Source: Lucifuga dentata (taxonomy: Eukaryota; Chordata; Actinopteri; Ophidiiformes; Bythitidae). Taken from it: a DNA stretch of 64,000 nucleotides. Under the pieces are notes generated by a model. It saw nothing but the letters and a program-made list of their open reading frames with translations, had not been told where the DNA came from and did no database searches. The stretch lies in contig VXCM01002543.1 in NCBI GenBank assembly GCA_014773175.1, positions 1 through 64,000 of the forward strand. Reading direction: 5' to 3'. Every line of letters begins with the position of its first letter. Positions within the stretch are counted from its first letter, which is position 1. Positions 1 to 11,333 of this stretch are shown here, piece after piece. Made by a program: the position numbers and the translations under genes.

Positions 1-3000
1 TAGTAAGTGTATATTAAGACTATGGTAAGTGTATAGTAAGACTTTAGTAAGTCTATAGTAAGACTACAGTAAGTGTATACTAAGACTATACTAAGAGTAT
101 AGTAAGTGTATATTAAGACTATGGTAAGTGTATAGTAAGTGTATATTAAGACTATGGTAAGTGTATAGTCAGACATTAGAAAGTGTATAGTAAGACTATA
201 GTAAGTTTATAGTAAGACTATAGTAATTGTATAGTAAGCCTACAGTAAGTCTATAGTAAGACTATAGTAAGTGTATATTAAGACTATGGTAAGTGTATAG
301 TAAGACTATGGTAAGTGTATAGTAAGACTTTAGTAAGTCTATAGTAAGACTATAGCAAGTGTATAGTAAGTGTATATTAAGACTATGGTAAGTGTAGAGT
401 AAGACTTTAGAAACTGTATAGTAAGACTATAGTAAGTGTATAGTAAGGCTTTAGTAAGTGTATAGTAAGACTACAGTAAGTCTATAGTAAGACTATACTA
501 AGTGTATAGTAAATGTATATTAAGACTATGGTAAGTGTATAGTAAGACTTTAGTAAGTCTATAGTAAGACTATAGCAAGTGTATAGTAAGTGTATATTAA
601 GACTATGGTAAGTGTAGAGTAAGACTTTAGAAACTGTATAGTAAGACTATAGTAAGTGTATAGTAAGGCTTTAGTAAGTGTATAGTAAGACTACAGTAAG
701 TCTATAGTAAGACTATACTAAGTGTATAGTAAATGTATATTAAGACTATGGTAAGTGTATAGTAAGTGTATATTAAGACTATGGTAAGTGTATAGTCAGA
801 CATTAGAAAGTGTATAGTGAGACTATAGTAAGTTTATAGTAAGACTATAGTAATTGTATAGTAAGACTACAGTAAGTCTATAGAAAGACTATAGTAAGTG
901 TATAGTAAGTGTATATTAAGACTATGGTGAGTGTATAGTAAGACTATAGTAAGTGTATAGTAAGTGTATATTAAGACTATGGTGAGTGTAGAGTAAGACT
1001 TTAGTAAGTCTATAGTAAGACTGTAGTAAGTGTATAGTAAGTGTATATTAAGACTATGGTAAGTGTATAGTAAGACTATAGTAAGTGTATAGTAAGGCTA
1101 TAGTAAGTGTATAGTAAGATTATAGTATACTATACTATAGTAAGACTATAATAAGTGTATAGTAAGACTATAGTAAGTGTATATTAAGGCTATAGTAAAT
1201 GTCTAGTAAGACTATAGTAAGTGTAGAAAAAACTATATTAAGTGTATAAAAAGACTACAGCAATTGTATGGTAAGACTATGGTAAGTGTATAGTAAGACT
1301 TTGGTAAGTGTATAGTAAGACTTTAGTAAGTGTATAGTAGGACTATAGTAAGTGTATAGTAAGACTACAGTAAGGCTATAGTAAGACTATAGTAAGTTTA
1401 TAGTAAGTGTCTATTAAGACTATGGTAAGTGTATAGTAAGACTTTAGAAAGTGTATAGTAAGACTATAGAAAGTGTATAGTAGGACTATAGTAAGTGTAT
1501 AGTAAGATTATAGTAAGTGTATATTAAGACTATGGTAAGTGTACAGTAAGACTTTAGTAAGTGTATAGTAAGATTATAGTAAGTGTATAGTAGGACTATA
1601 GTAAGTGTATAGTAAGACTATAGTAAGTGTATACTAAGACTATAGTAAGTGTATATTAAGACTATGGTAAGTGTATAGTAAGACTTTAGTAAGTCTATAG
1701 TAAGACTATAGCAAGTGTATAGTAAGTGTATAGTAAGGCTATAGTAAGTGTATAGTAAGACTATAGTAAGTCTATACTAAGTGTATAGTAAGTGTGTATT
1801 AAGACTATGGTAAGTGTATAGTAAGACTTTAGAAAGTGTATAGTAAGGCTATAGTAAGTGTATAGTAAGACTACAGTAAGACTTTAGTAAGTGTATAGTA
1901 AGATTATAGTAAGTATATAGTAAGACTATAATAAGTGTCTAGTAAGACTATAGTAAGTGTATATTAAGGCTATAGTAAGACTATAGTAAGTGTATAGTAA
2001 GACTATAGTAAGGTATAGTAAGACTGTAGTAGATGTATAGTAACACTATAGTAAGTGTATAGTAAGACTATAGTAAGTGTATAGTAAGGCTATAGTAAGT
2101 GTCTAGTAAGAGTATAGTAAGTGTAGAAAAATTTTTAGTAAGTGTATAAAAAGACTACAGTAATTGTATGGTAAGACTATAGTAAGTGTATAGTAAGGCT
2201 ATAGTAAGGTATAGTAAGACTATAGTAGGTGTATAGTAACACTATAGTAAGTGTATAGTAAGACTATAGTAAGTGTATAGTAAGGCTATAATAAGTGCAA
2301 AGTAAGGCTATAGTACGTGTCTAGTAAGACTAGTACGTGTAGAAAAAACTATAGTAAGTGTATAAAAAGACTACAGTAATTGTATGGTAAGACTATAGTA
2401 AGTGTATAGTAAGACTATAGTAAGTGTATATTAAGGCTATAGTAAGTGTATATTAAGGCTATAGTAAGTGTATAGTAAGACTATAGTAAGTGTATAGTAA
2501 GACTATAGTAAGTGTATATTAAGGCTATAGTAAGTGTATATTAAGGCTATAGTAAGTGTATAGTAAGACTATACTAAGTGTATAGTAAGTGTACATTTAG
2601 GCTATAGTAAGTGTATAGTAAGACTATAGTAAGTGTATATTAAGGCTATAGTAAGTCTATGGTAAGACTATACTAAGTGTATAGTAAGTGTATAGTAAGG
2701 CTATAGTAAGTGTATAGTAAGACTATAGTAGGTGTATAGTAAGACTATAGTAAGTGTATAGTAAGTCTATAGTAAGACTAGTAAGTGTACAGTAAGGTTA
2801 TAGTAAGTGTATAGTAAGGCCATAGTAAGTGTATAGTAAGACTATAGTAAGTGTATAGTAAGACTCTAGTAAGTTTATAGTAAGGCTATAGTACGTGTCT
2901 AGTAAGACTATAGTAAGTGTATAAAAAACAATAGTAAGTGTATAAAAAGACTACAGTAATTGTATTACAAGACTATAGTAAGTGCATAAAAAACTATAGT

Positions 3001-4282
3001 AAGTGTATAAAAAGACTACAGTAATTGTATGGCAAGACTATAGTAAGTGTACAGTAAGACTATTGTAAGTGTATAGTAAGACTATAGTAAGTCTATAGTA
3101 AGACTATAGTTAGTGTATAGTCAGTGTATATTAAGACTATGGTAAGTGTATAGTAAGACTATAGTAAGTGTATAGTAAGGCTATAGTAAGTGTATAGTAA
3201 GACTATAGTAAGTGTATAGTAAGACTATAGTAAGTGTATAGTAAGACTATAGTAAGTGTATAGTAAGACTATAGTAAGTGTATAGTAAGACTATAGTAAG
3301 TGTATAGTAAGACTATAGTAAGTCTATAGTAAGACTATAGTTAGTGTATAGTCAGTGTATATTAAGACTATGGTAAGTGTATAGTAAGACTATAGTAAGT
3401 GTATAGTAAGGCTATAGTAAGTGTATACTAAATGTATATTAAGACTGGTAAGTGTGTAGTAAGGCTATAGTAAGTCTATATTAAGACTATAGTAAGTGTA
3501 TAGTAAGACTATAGTAAGTCTATAGTAAATCTGTAGTAAGTTTGTAGTAAGTGTATAGTGAGACTATAGTAAGTGTATAGTAAGACTATAGTAGGTGTAT
3601 ATTAAGACTATAGTAAGTGTATAGTAAGTCTATAGTAAGAGTATAGTAAGTGTATAAAAAAAACTACAGTAATCATATGGTAAGACTATAGTAAGTGTAT
3701 AGTAAAACTATATTAGGTGTATAGTAAGAATATAGTAAGTGTATAGTAAGACATAGTAAATGTTTAATAAGTCTGTTGTAATTGTATAATAAGACTATAG
3801 TAAATGTATAGTAAGGCTATAGAAAGTTTATAGTAAGTGTATAATAATATTATAGTAAATGTATAGTAAGACTATAGTCAGTGTGTGTACTGTAAGAATA
3901 CGGTAAATGTGTGATGAGACTAACGTAAGTGTATTGTTAACCTATCGTAAGTGTATAGCAAGTCTATACTAACTGTATAATAAGACTATAGTAGGTGTAT
4001 AGTAAGGCTATACTAAGTGTATAGTAAGGCTATCGTAAGAATATAGTAAGACTATAGTAAGTGGATAAGACTGTAATAAGTAAGATTATAGTCAGTATAT
4101 AGTAAGAATGTAGTAACTGTATCATAAGGCTATAGTAAGTGTATAGAAAGACTATAGTAAGTGTATAGAAGTGTATAGTTATTGTATAGTAAGTTTGGTG
4201 AGTGTATAGTAAGAGTATAGTAAGTGTATCGTAACATTATGCTAAGTTATAGTAAGACTATAGTAAGTGTATATTAAGGCCT
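1..4282 (+). repeat. 11-bp minisatellite / satellite array
   Basis: The block is built from an 11-bp unit alternating between AGTAAGTGTAT and AGTAAGACTAT, with variants such as ATTAAGACTAT, GGTAAGTGTAT and AGTAAGGCTAT. That gives roughly 390 units, and the array probably continues to the left of the window. TAG and TAA fall in every plus frame and the period is not a multiple of three, so coding is excluded there. Divergence rises after about 3,640, where units become irregular (single-base gaps, runs of A). No unrelated spacer sequence is interspersed. The period is close to one DNA helical turn. I do not recognise a named satellite family. Confidence 0.95.
326..766 (+). repeat. 220-bp higher-order duplication inside the minisatellite
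   Basis: A specific series of variant units occurs at about 326-545 and again, in the same order, at 546-765. The series runs ACTTTAGTAAGTCTATAG, then the AGCAAG variant, then AGAGTAAG, then TTTAGAAACTG. The offset is 220 bp, exactly 20 units of 11 bp. This indicates recent segmental amplification within the array, for example by unequal exchange. Confidence 0.85.
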
Positions 4283-4372
4283 ATATTCTTACTATAAGCT
4301 TTGTATACACTTCCATTCTCCGTGTGTATTGTCCTACTATACACTTAAGGTCGTACTTACAGTTCTTACTAT
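4260..4372 (-). repeat. Inverted, degenerate edge of the minisatellite
   Basis: After an AGGCCT palindrome at about 4277-4282 the array switches strand. Downstream text reads TCTTACTATA, TATACACTT, CTACTATACACTTA and ACTTACAGTTCTTACTATC, which is the reverse complement of the unit in decayed form. The array therefore ends in a short inverted arm and could fold back on itself. Confidence 0.75.
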
Positions 4373-4761
4373 CAACTTTTTTCCAAAGTTTTTTTTTTGC
4401 AAAGTTTCATGTCAATTGAGTCAAAATTGTAGCTGTAGCAGCAAAAAAAGCATTTTGGACAAATATCCAGATGGCGGAAGAAGATCTAGGCAGGGTGAAA
4501 TAGGTTGGAATAAACTATTGGATGCATATCGACTAAAAGAATACAGGAAAAAAAAATTTTGATCATATGACTTACAGGTCAGAAGTTATGGACTTGAGAA
4601 TGAAATGTTTAAACCAAAATTTGCAAAATATTCAAAATGGTGGACAAGCTATGAGTTGGAAAGGGGCGTGGCTAACATGGACAGATGTGCATCAGCCCAA
4701 GGAATACAGAGAAAAAACAATTTTGATTCTACGATCTACGGTTCAGAAGTTATTGATGAAA

Positions 4762-4838
4762 GTTTACTGTGGGTGTTATAGCGCCCCCATCAGATCATAC
4801 ACTGATTTGATGGGGGTGCTATAACACCCACAGTAAAC
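4762..4838. repeat. 36-bp inverted duplication with 5-base loop
   Basis: The left arm 4762-4797 and the right arm 4803-4838 are complementary at 34 of 36 positions, and the other two would be G-U pairs in RNA. The loop is TACAC. The corresponding place in the second family S unit (about 6087-6135) has only the left-arm sequence. The right arm is therefore a new inverted copy acquired by the first unit. Confidence 0.9.
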
Positions 4839-4918
4839 CAATTTATGCAAATGTCTGTAGTGAACATGTCCACCAAGTTTGGTTATGTAGACTAATTCCT
4901 TCAGGGGATATACCACAT

Positions 4919-5006
4919 TTTGTTGTGGTTATGGTTATCATGTTGTTAAGCACCTTGTAACTGTTTTGAAAGGTGCTATATAAATAAAGTTATTATTATT
5001 ATTTTA
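4919..5006 (+). mobile_element. L2-type LINE 3' tail fragment
   Basis: The segment holds AAGCACCTTGTAACTG, then GGTGCTATATAAATAAAG, then an ATT repeat. This is the pattern of L2-like LINE 3' ends in fish. It interrupts family S: the second unit (about 6203-6225) lacks it and runs directly from the GATATACCA block to the AGCCACACCTACAAC block. Only the tail is present, so this is a severely 5'-truncated insertion. Confidence 0.65.
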
Positions 5007-5214
5007 TACCTCATGTTATACAATAAGCCACACCTACAACTTTCTCAGCCAGTTGCAGCAAAACAATTAAGAATATCAAAAAACTGAAATGGTACTTTTT
5101 CCGGCTTGGGCCAGACATGCCACATGCAAATTCTGGTGATGATTGAGCCAAAACTGGAGGTACGAAAAAACTGTTTCGGAAACAATTTAAAATGGCAGAA
5201 AATCTAGTCGTGGG

Positions 5215-5560
5215 GGGAAGTACATATTTGTACTTTGGTAAACTAACAGAAATGTTGCCAACACAGTACAACAAAACAACTCCTGCCAGGACTTGAACCT
5301 GGTACTTCCATGAACAGAATGGATGCGTTACCATGATGCACCACAGGAGTTTGGTGTGAGCTTGCTGCAACATCCTACAGGAACATAAAGCTCAGGCTGC
5401 TGGTGATGTTAAAGCGCCTCTAATGCAGCTCACCAAGTCAGCCTGGAAAACTGAAATCTAATATTTAGCAAATTAAGAAGCAAGGATGATACTCAGCAAA
5501 ACAGCAAGCAAGTTCTAGATGACAGGTTACCAGTGTATATAAAAACACAAAGTGCATGTG
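5215..5560. mobile_element. ~345-bp insertion in family S carrying a tRNA-like sequence
   Basis: Similarity between the third and sixth family S subunits stops at about 5212, and family S similarity resumes near 5560. The text between has no counterpart in the second unit. It contains a minus-strand tRNA cloverleaf (5279-5350). The remainder is not recognised. It may be a tRNA-derived SINE or a captured segment. Confidence 0.45.
5279..5350 (-). tRNA. tRNA-like cloverleaf, anticodon TGT (pseudogene or SINE head)
   Basis: Read on the minus strand, 72 bases fold as a cloverleaf. The acceptor arm is seven perfect pairs (ACTCCTG with CAGGAGT). The D arm has three pairs with GG in the loop, the anticodon arm five pairs (TCCAT with ATGGA), and the T arm five perfect pairs (CCAGG with CCTGG) around TTCAAGT. 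A-box-like (TGGTGCATCATGGTAACGC) and B-box (GGTTCAAGTCC) promoter sequences are present. TTTT follows a few bases after the 3' end and could terminate Pol III. The anticodon by position would be TGT (threonine). Against a working gene: position 33 is C instead of the near-universal T, and position 1 is A. A tRNA pseudogene or SINE head fits best. Confidence 0.6.
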
Positions 5561-6664
5561 GCCTATTTTGACATTGTCTGTAGAAGTGATTTGTTTCTGG
5601 CTTGGTTTAGACATTGTATAAAGCTTGTCTATTGAATCAAAATTACAGGAAGAGTAACGAAAAAACAGTTTTGGACAAAAATCAAAATGACGGATAATCT
5701 AGTTGGGGGAAGAGGTTGGACTATACCGTTAGATGCATTTAGACCAAATGCAGGGAAAAAAGAATTTTGATCCAATGACTGACAGTTCAATAGTTATAGG
5801 CCAAAATGTAAACATGCTTATTACATCCATGTAATTTAATTTTCCTGAGTAGTGGGTGAGATGTTGAACAATCTGTTATGTTTCATTGCTGTAGCTTTTA
5901 TGGTATTTAAAAAAAAAAAAAAAAATTGTTAAATCAAAATTTACAAAACAAAAAAAATTCAAAATGGTGGACAAACTACGAATTGAAAATGGGCGTGGCT
6001 TAAATGGATAGATGTGTCTTAGCCCAAGAAATACAGAGAAAAAAGAATTTTGATTCTGTGATCTACAGTTCAGAAGTTATTGATGAAAGTTTACTTTGGG
6101 TGTTGTAGTGCCCCCATCAGGTCAGTTTATGACTCATTTTTTTGCAGATTTGTTTAGTGAACATGTTTACCAAGTTTGGTTACAGTAGACTAATTCTTTC
6201 AGGAGATATACCAGATTTCATAGAAGATGTTAGCCACACCTACAACTTTGTCAGCCAATTATAGCAAAACAACAAAGAATATCAAAAATCTAAAATGGTA
6301 CTTTTTTCCGGCTTGGTCCAGACATGCCACTTGCAAATTTTGGTGATGATTAAGCTAAAACTGTAGGAGGAGATACAAAAAAACTGTTTTGGAAACAATT
6401 CAAAATGGTGGAAAATCTAATCAGGCGGAAATGGGCGTGGCCTATGTGGATAGATGCATATACATCCAATGAATCCCAGGAAAAAAGAATTTTGATTCTA
6501 GGACTTACGGTTTAAAAGTTATAGACCATTATACACCAAAATTTTGAAGTTGTTATTATAGTGCCACCTTCAGGCTGATCGGTTTACATTTTTGTCACCT
6601 GAGTAGCGGTGAAGTTTTTGAAGCTACGTGCCAAGTTTCGTAGCCATAGCTTTTACGGTTTCTG

Positions 6665-6780
6665 CTGCCCAGTTACTTTTAGCGGAGAATGCTAAATTAA
6701 AAATAAATAAAAATAAATAATAAAAATAAAATTATTAAATTAATTAAATTATTATTAAACTAATAAAAATAAAAACTGAG
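6665..6780. repeat. AT-rich simple sequence (AAAT/ATTA)
   Basis: Runs of AAAATAAATAA and ATTAAATTAATTAAATTATT extend for about 110 bp just after family S. This is low-complexity sequence and may be the tail of the preceding repeat. Confidence 0.8.
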
Positions 6781-9636
6781 TAGCTGCTCGTAGCAGAGGT
6801 TCATAAATACAAGAATCTGTACGGCCCCTCAATGAAAAATCATGAAGATACCCAGATGTCAAACAGTTCCTGGCTTCAAATCTCACAAAAACGAAATTTA
6901 GCATCTGGATCCTGAAAAACAAAAACCGTGACAACACAATAGAATTAATATTATCTCCACATTTAAAGCCACAGACATTATGTATCCAGCACTGTTGGGG
7001 AACATTATTAATAAAATTAGCCAGACTCTATCTAGATAACATATGCAATAAACAGCTGTCACTATTAATGACTGGACTGACCATGGGGAGGAAACAGGAA
7101 AATAATGGCTGTGGTCGATACAGAAAAAAGGTCATCCGAACAAATTAACAACCAGACCAGCTAAAGATGCGACAATACTTAAAGGTTTACAAGCTCCTCT
7201 TCCTCAAAAACTAACCTGCACAGGATTTCAATCAACATTCCTGTCAATAGAGCAAGTTCAGCGGGAAACAGTTTCTGCTTTCCAAAAGATGGAGGAACCA
7301 AATCATGAATAAGAATTTATGTATATGATGATAAGCGCTCGATTTGACCGAAGCCACATGAGAAGGAACAATTCATATTATTATGGTAACGCTGACATTT
7401 AAAAGTCTTTTTTTTTTTTTTTTTTTTTTTACCATTTCCTGTGTTCAAACACTCTATGCACAGGGTTAGGATCATATTTTCTTTATCCACATCATATTAT
7501 ATGAGAGAAAGTGGAATATGTCAGGCATATTTTATTTTACAAATAAGTATTTTGAGCATAGGTGGCTGTTATTACAATGCAGCATATTTATTGAATGCCA
7601 AATCATAACAATATTACATGTAATTGAATGGAATACTAAGATATAAAATTATATTGTATAGAGCCATAGTGAGATGTTATTTCTCAGCATGAAATGATTG
7701 CTTATTTTGCCTTTCTTAGTTTTATATATACAGGCAGACTTACAAATATCTGATGTATGTGGTCCTGGATCACTAAAAACCTGTCCTATGTATTAAACTC
7801 ATCTTGCTTTAGGACTCCTCTGAGCTGCTTGTTAAATCTGCTCTGAAGGTGGAAACGGCAGCGTGTTTACTTGGTATTCCTGGAGTACGCAGGTGTTTGA
7901 ACATCAAGGTCGATCCTGATTGCCCTTCCATCTCACAGCAAACTTCCTCCATATTGTTCTTAAGTCACACAACCCAAATCTGCAAAGTTAAACTGTTGCT
8001 TTATATTTGTGAATATCTGGTATATTCATAATTTCAAATAAATCTTATCCAAATTTGTTGAATGGCTGTTCATTTTAATTTTTAACATTTGAAGAATAGG
8101 GCCACTGTAATATGACTCAGCTGTTTGCATAGAAAACTTTATTCAAATGTTTTACGGTTTTATCGTGCTAAAACATGCCACTTGTACATCAAACTGATTA
8201 AGTGGTGAATACAACTGGAATGAAGAAAGAAATAATCTAATCCAAGACTGGATTTTCTGCCTGGCTTGAGGTTTGTGGTGAATAACCTATGCTATGTCTT
8301 AGGAACGGAGGCACAGAAAAATCCAAATAAATATTTTATACCTATAAATAATTCTATTTGTTTCTTCAGCCTGTGAGGACTCGGTGCTGCCTTCTTTGCA
8401 AGCTCTGCAGGCCTCTGTCACACATCCTGAATAAAATGTGCAACACCTCAGCCTGCATCGGCGGTTTAGAGTGCAAAGTCAACAAGAAGCAAACAGACAT
8501 CTTATTCGGCGGTAAAACGATGGAATATAGATTACCCTCAGGGTGTCCTGTGTTGTTTATTTTCCCTCAATTTCCATAATGTGTCCATCATAGTAGTTCA
8601 TCATAAATGAGTAGTAAAATCTAAAGAAAGAATAATGGTATACAAATACAGAAAGCATATTTTCCATGCTGTTGCTGAATTAGTTAGGCAAAGATATATT
8701 GCACGAGGCATTATTGAGGCGAGACAAAATTTTTACCATTAGAACTTTGCTTGACATTCTGCTCAGCAGTTAAAAGTTTTCCTGCCTCCTGCGGTATTTT
8801 AATGCCACCATGCCGCCGTTTCATGGTGGCGTGGGCTCTGGTTATGGTGTGCCTCAGGGAGCTGCTTTGGTCCCACTCTTCCTCTGAGGTTGATGATTCT
8901 AATGAGGCAGTTTGTGAAGATTAAGACCATTATTCACCCATGTTGTGGTTCACAGAGCCTATTACTGCACCTTACCTCCAGCTAGAAGAGTTAAATGCTG
9001 TATTCACTTATAATGAGTGGAAATAAAGATAAAACTTGTCTCATTTATTGGGGTAAAATTAAGTCTAGGAAATGGAGACAAGACTAAGATGGAAATCTTC
9101 GACTCATTAGCACACTCTTTTAAAAAATGATATCTGACCACAGCAAAAATATCTTTAAATATTAAATAAAAATTGTAACCGGGCAAGTTATGAATACGAG
9201 GGGCAGAAAGACTCAAACTCACAGAAACACACCAGCGTTATGCGTAAATAACTGGGTTTTTATTCTGCGAACGCTCAACTTTCCTCACAAGTCACTCATT
9301 AGTCAGGTTTTCTGTTTCATGTTGGTTAGGCAACGTAACATCGGCTAATCTGCAAATGTTTGCGGGAAAAGGCTGCCTTTGGATGAGAGCCAGGAGACCC
9401 AATCATCACATATGAAAAATCGCGTACATACGGAAAATCAAAATGATCCGACAAAACTGTCTAAAAGTTGTACTGAGCTTCAGAGTTTGATGATATTCGT
9501 CTGTGGATTTGGCTGCATTAACAACCCAGTCATTCAATGTTAATATCAAAACATGCCCATGTACATATTAGATATTACATAACAATATACAGTATATGTA
9601 TAGAGTAAGTAATTTATTATAAATGCGATAAACACA
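6781..9636. other. Single-copy DNA, no gene recognised
   Basis: I see no repeat family or convincing gene here. A 23-base poly-T run lies at 7408-7430. A pyrimidine-rich stretch ending in CAG at about 8371 is followed by a short open frame that ends in TAA near 8432. A 9-bp hairpin with arms GCCACCATG and CATGGTGGC lies near 8803-8830. Short open frames on both strands show no recognisable domain. Confidence 0.5.
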
Positions 9637-9637
9637 C

Positions 9638-9638
<1 letters not shown>

Positions 9639-9673
<35 letters not shown>
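9639..9673. repeat. (AT)n microsatellite
   Basis: About 17 AT units without interruption. Confidence 0.95.
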
Positions 9674-9677
<4 letters not shown>

Positions 9678-11303
9678 TCAACCAGTCAGAATGAATCTCT
9701 GGGCCACTTTGCATTTAGCATTTAGTATTGGTTATTTATGGGGTGCTATTATAGATAAAGTATATGATTCTAGTTACAGTCACTATAGTTATATTTATAT
9801 TATAACAACTTTTATTAAATACAGTATAAACACTATCCTGATATGTTACAAAGCATATGAGCTACATTCCCCAAATAAAGTGAATATTAAGAAGAAGAAG
9901 AAGGAGAAGAAGAATTTAATTAAAAGTAAATCCTTAGCTCTTTATTGTGAAGGAAAAATAGCATAAAAGCGAGGTTAAAAGTACAAATTCCACAAAAGCT
10001 GCTGAGTAAAAATGAGCTTTAAATAATGAGCATATAGATTCATGCTGCTGCAGGCGGGTCGTTCTGAGGTCTGGATGCCCTGATGGCAAAGACACCATCA
10101 CTGCCGTTTTTAATCCACATTTTACCACAGCTGGGAGGAACCTGCCTGAGGACGTCAGGCTGCAATCTGAGTCAAATGTGGTCCAAAAACTTACAGAGTA
10201 AAGTATTTGGTAAAGTTGGTTCTGAGATGATTAAAGATGTAGAAAAACTGAGGTGATAAATTTCTTATAAAGCTGATAAAATTTTGCTTTGCTTTGAGTT
10301 CTGAAGCAGAAACTTATACAAGTGAAATGCATCATATTTTGGAACTCGTGGAAGGAAATGTGATCAGATAGTCCAGGCAGATTATTATCTGAAGACTCAT
10401 AAATCTTAAGTCCTGCTCTTTGTTTTTACTAAAAACTGGTTTAAAAATATTCAGTTGTGGTTTGCTATATCAATTGCAATTTTCCTTTTTCATTGTTAAG
10501 GATACAATATTTGCATATTGAGTTTTGTAAAGTTCTTGGTGAAATAAAGCCACTACTCTGAGAAGGTTTGGTTGTTTAGTTTCCATAAACATCACAGAAA
10601 CATCTGCAGCATCCATGTGCTCCTGATCCGATCCTCACAGACACGCCGAGGGAAAAGCGGCACAATCTTCCTGTTTTCATTCCTGTTTTTCACTTTCTTT
10701 GATTTGACTTTGAGAAGATCTGCAGCAGAGAACACATCCACTCAGCCTACAGGGCAGCCAGATGAAAGAGAATGCACAACTCTAACGTGTCTGAAGTAGA
10801 AAGTAAGTGAAGTTGAATCGAAAAGTCTTCCGCATGAATAAGATTAATCGGAGACAGAGCAGATGATATCTTACTTATCGCACCTTTATAAAACTACTTT
10901 CTGTAGATATGAATCAGGTGAATTCTCGCATCACGTCAAAATAAAGGATTGTTAATTTACTGATAGCGCCAATCCAAAACCAAGGAGTTAAGCTGGGAAG
11001 ATACCATTTCACCGCCAACATCCTCTTGACCTTTTTATTTTATTAAACACAGAACAGAGTCAGAATTCTGGTAAATAACAGCACAGGACAATAAAATGCC
11101 AGAATAATTTCCTCCAAGAATAACTTTCACTGTCTTGCTAATTACCAGTGCTGCAACCTTCAGAATTAAACATATATTTAACTTTAGTCAATGCCTTCAT
11201 TACTGTTGGCAATGATAAGTTGTAGAAAATAGATATCTTAACCATAAAGACAGTAAATACCCCTTGTCATCACTTTGTAGATGTTAACGCCATCAAGACC
11301 AGG
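9674..11303. other. Single-copy DNA, no gene recognised
   Basis: AT-rich sequence with a short GAA-rich tract near 9890-9916. An open frame of 75 codons at 10572-10799 has a hydrophobic central stretch, but it lacks family similarity, conserved cysteine spacing or gene context, so I do not call it a gene. Confidence 0.45.
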
Positions 11304-11333
11304 AGGAGCGTATCTACGTTCCCCAGTTCACAG
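11304..11333 (+). mobile_element. Family G inverted-repeat element, left piece
   Basis: GGAGCGTATCTACGTTCCCC then AGTTCA matches the left end of family G elements seen intact at 46419-46556 and partly at 58308-58372. The element is interrupted here by the Rex3-like LINE and resumes at 12165. Confidence 0.6.

Larger units (their letters stand above)
4440..6690 (+). repeat. Two copies of a ~1.2-kb tripartite noncoding repeat (family S)
   Basis: Six related subunits can be aligned by a landmark of the type TTTGGAAACAATTCAAAATG followed by G-rich text. They start near 4451, 4621, 5171, 5666, 5937 and 6383. Offsets between first and fourth (1,215), second and fifth (1,316), and third and sixth (1,212) show a three-part unit present twice. 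Shared blocks include GGGCGTGGC, TATAGCGCCCCCATCAG and CCAAGTTTGGTTA. Similar text (GTGGC motifs, 'TATAGCGCC', 'CCAAGTTTGG') is, from memory, widespread in fish genomes, but I cannot name the family. No frame stays open, so it appears noncoding. Confidence 0.75.

Noticed and set aside
1..4282. Possible CRISPR array
   Set aside because: The repeat is a contiguous 11-bp tandem unit with no unique spacers, and the setting is eukaryotic.
1..4282. Telomeric or known centromeric satellite
   Set aside because: The unit is not TTAGGG and matches no centromeric satellite I can name; position in the chromosome cannot be judged from this window.
10572..10799. 75-codon frame with a hydrophobic segment, possible small secreted protein
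   Set aside because: The hydrophobic stretch is not at the N-terminus, and there is no family resemblance, splice context or conservation to support it.
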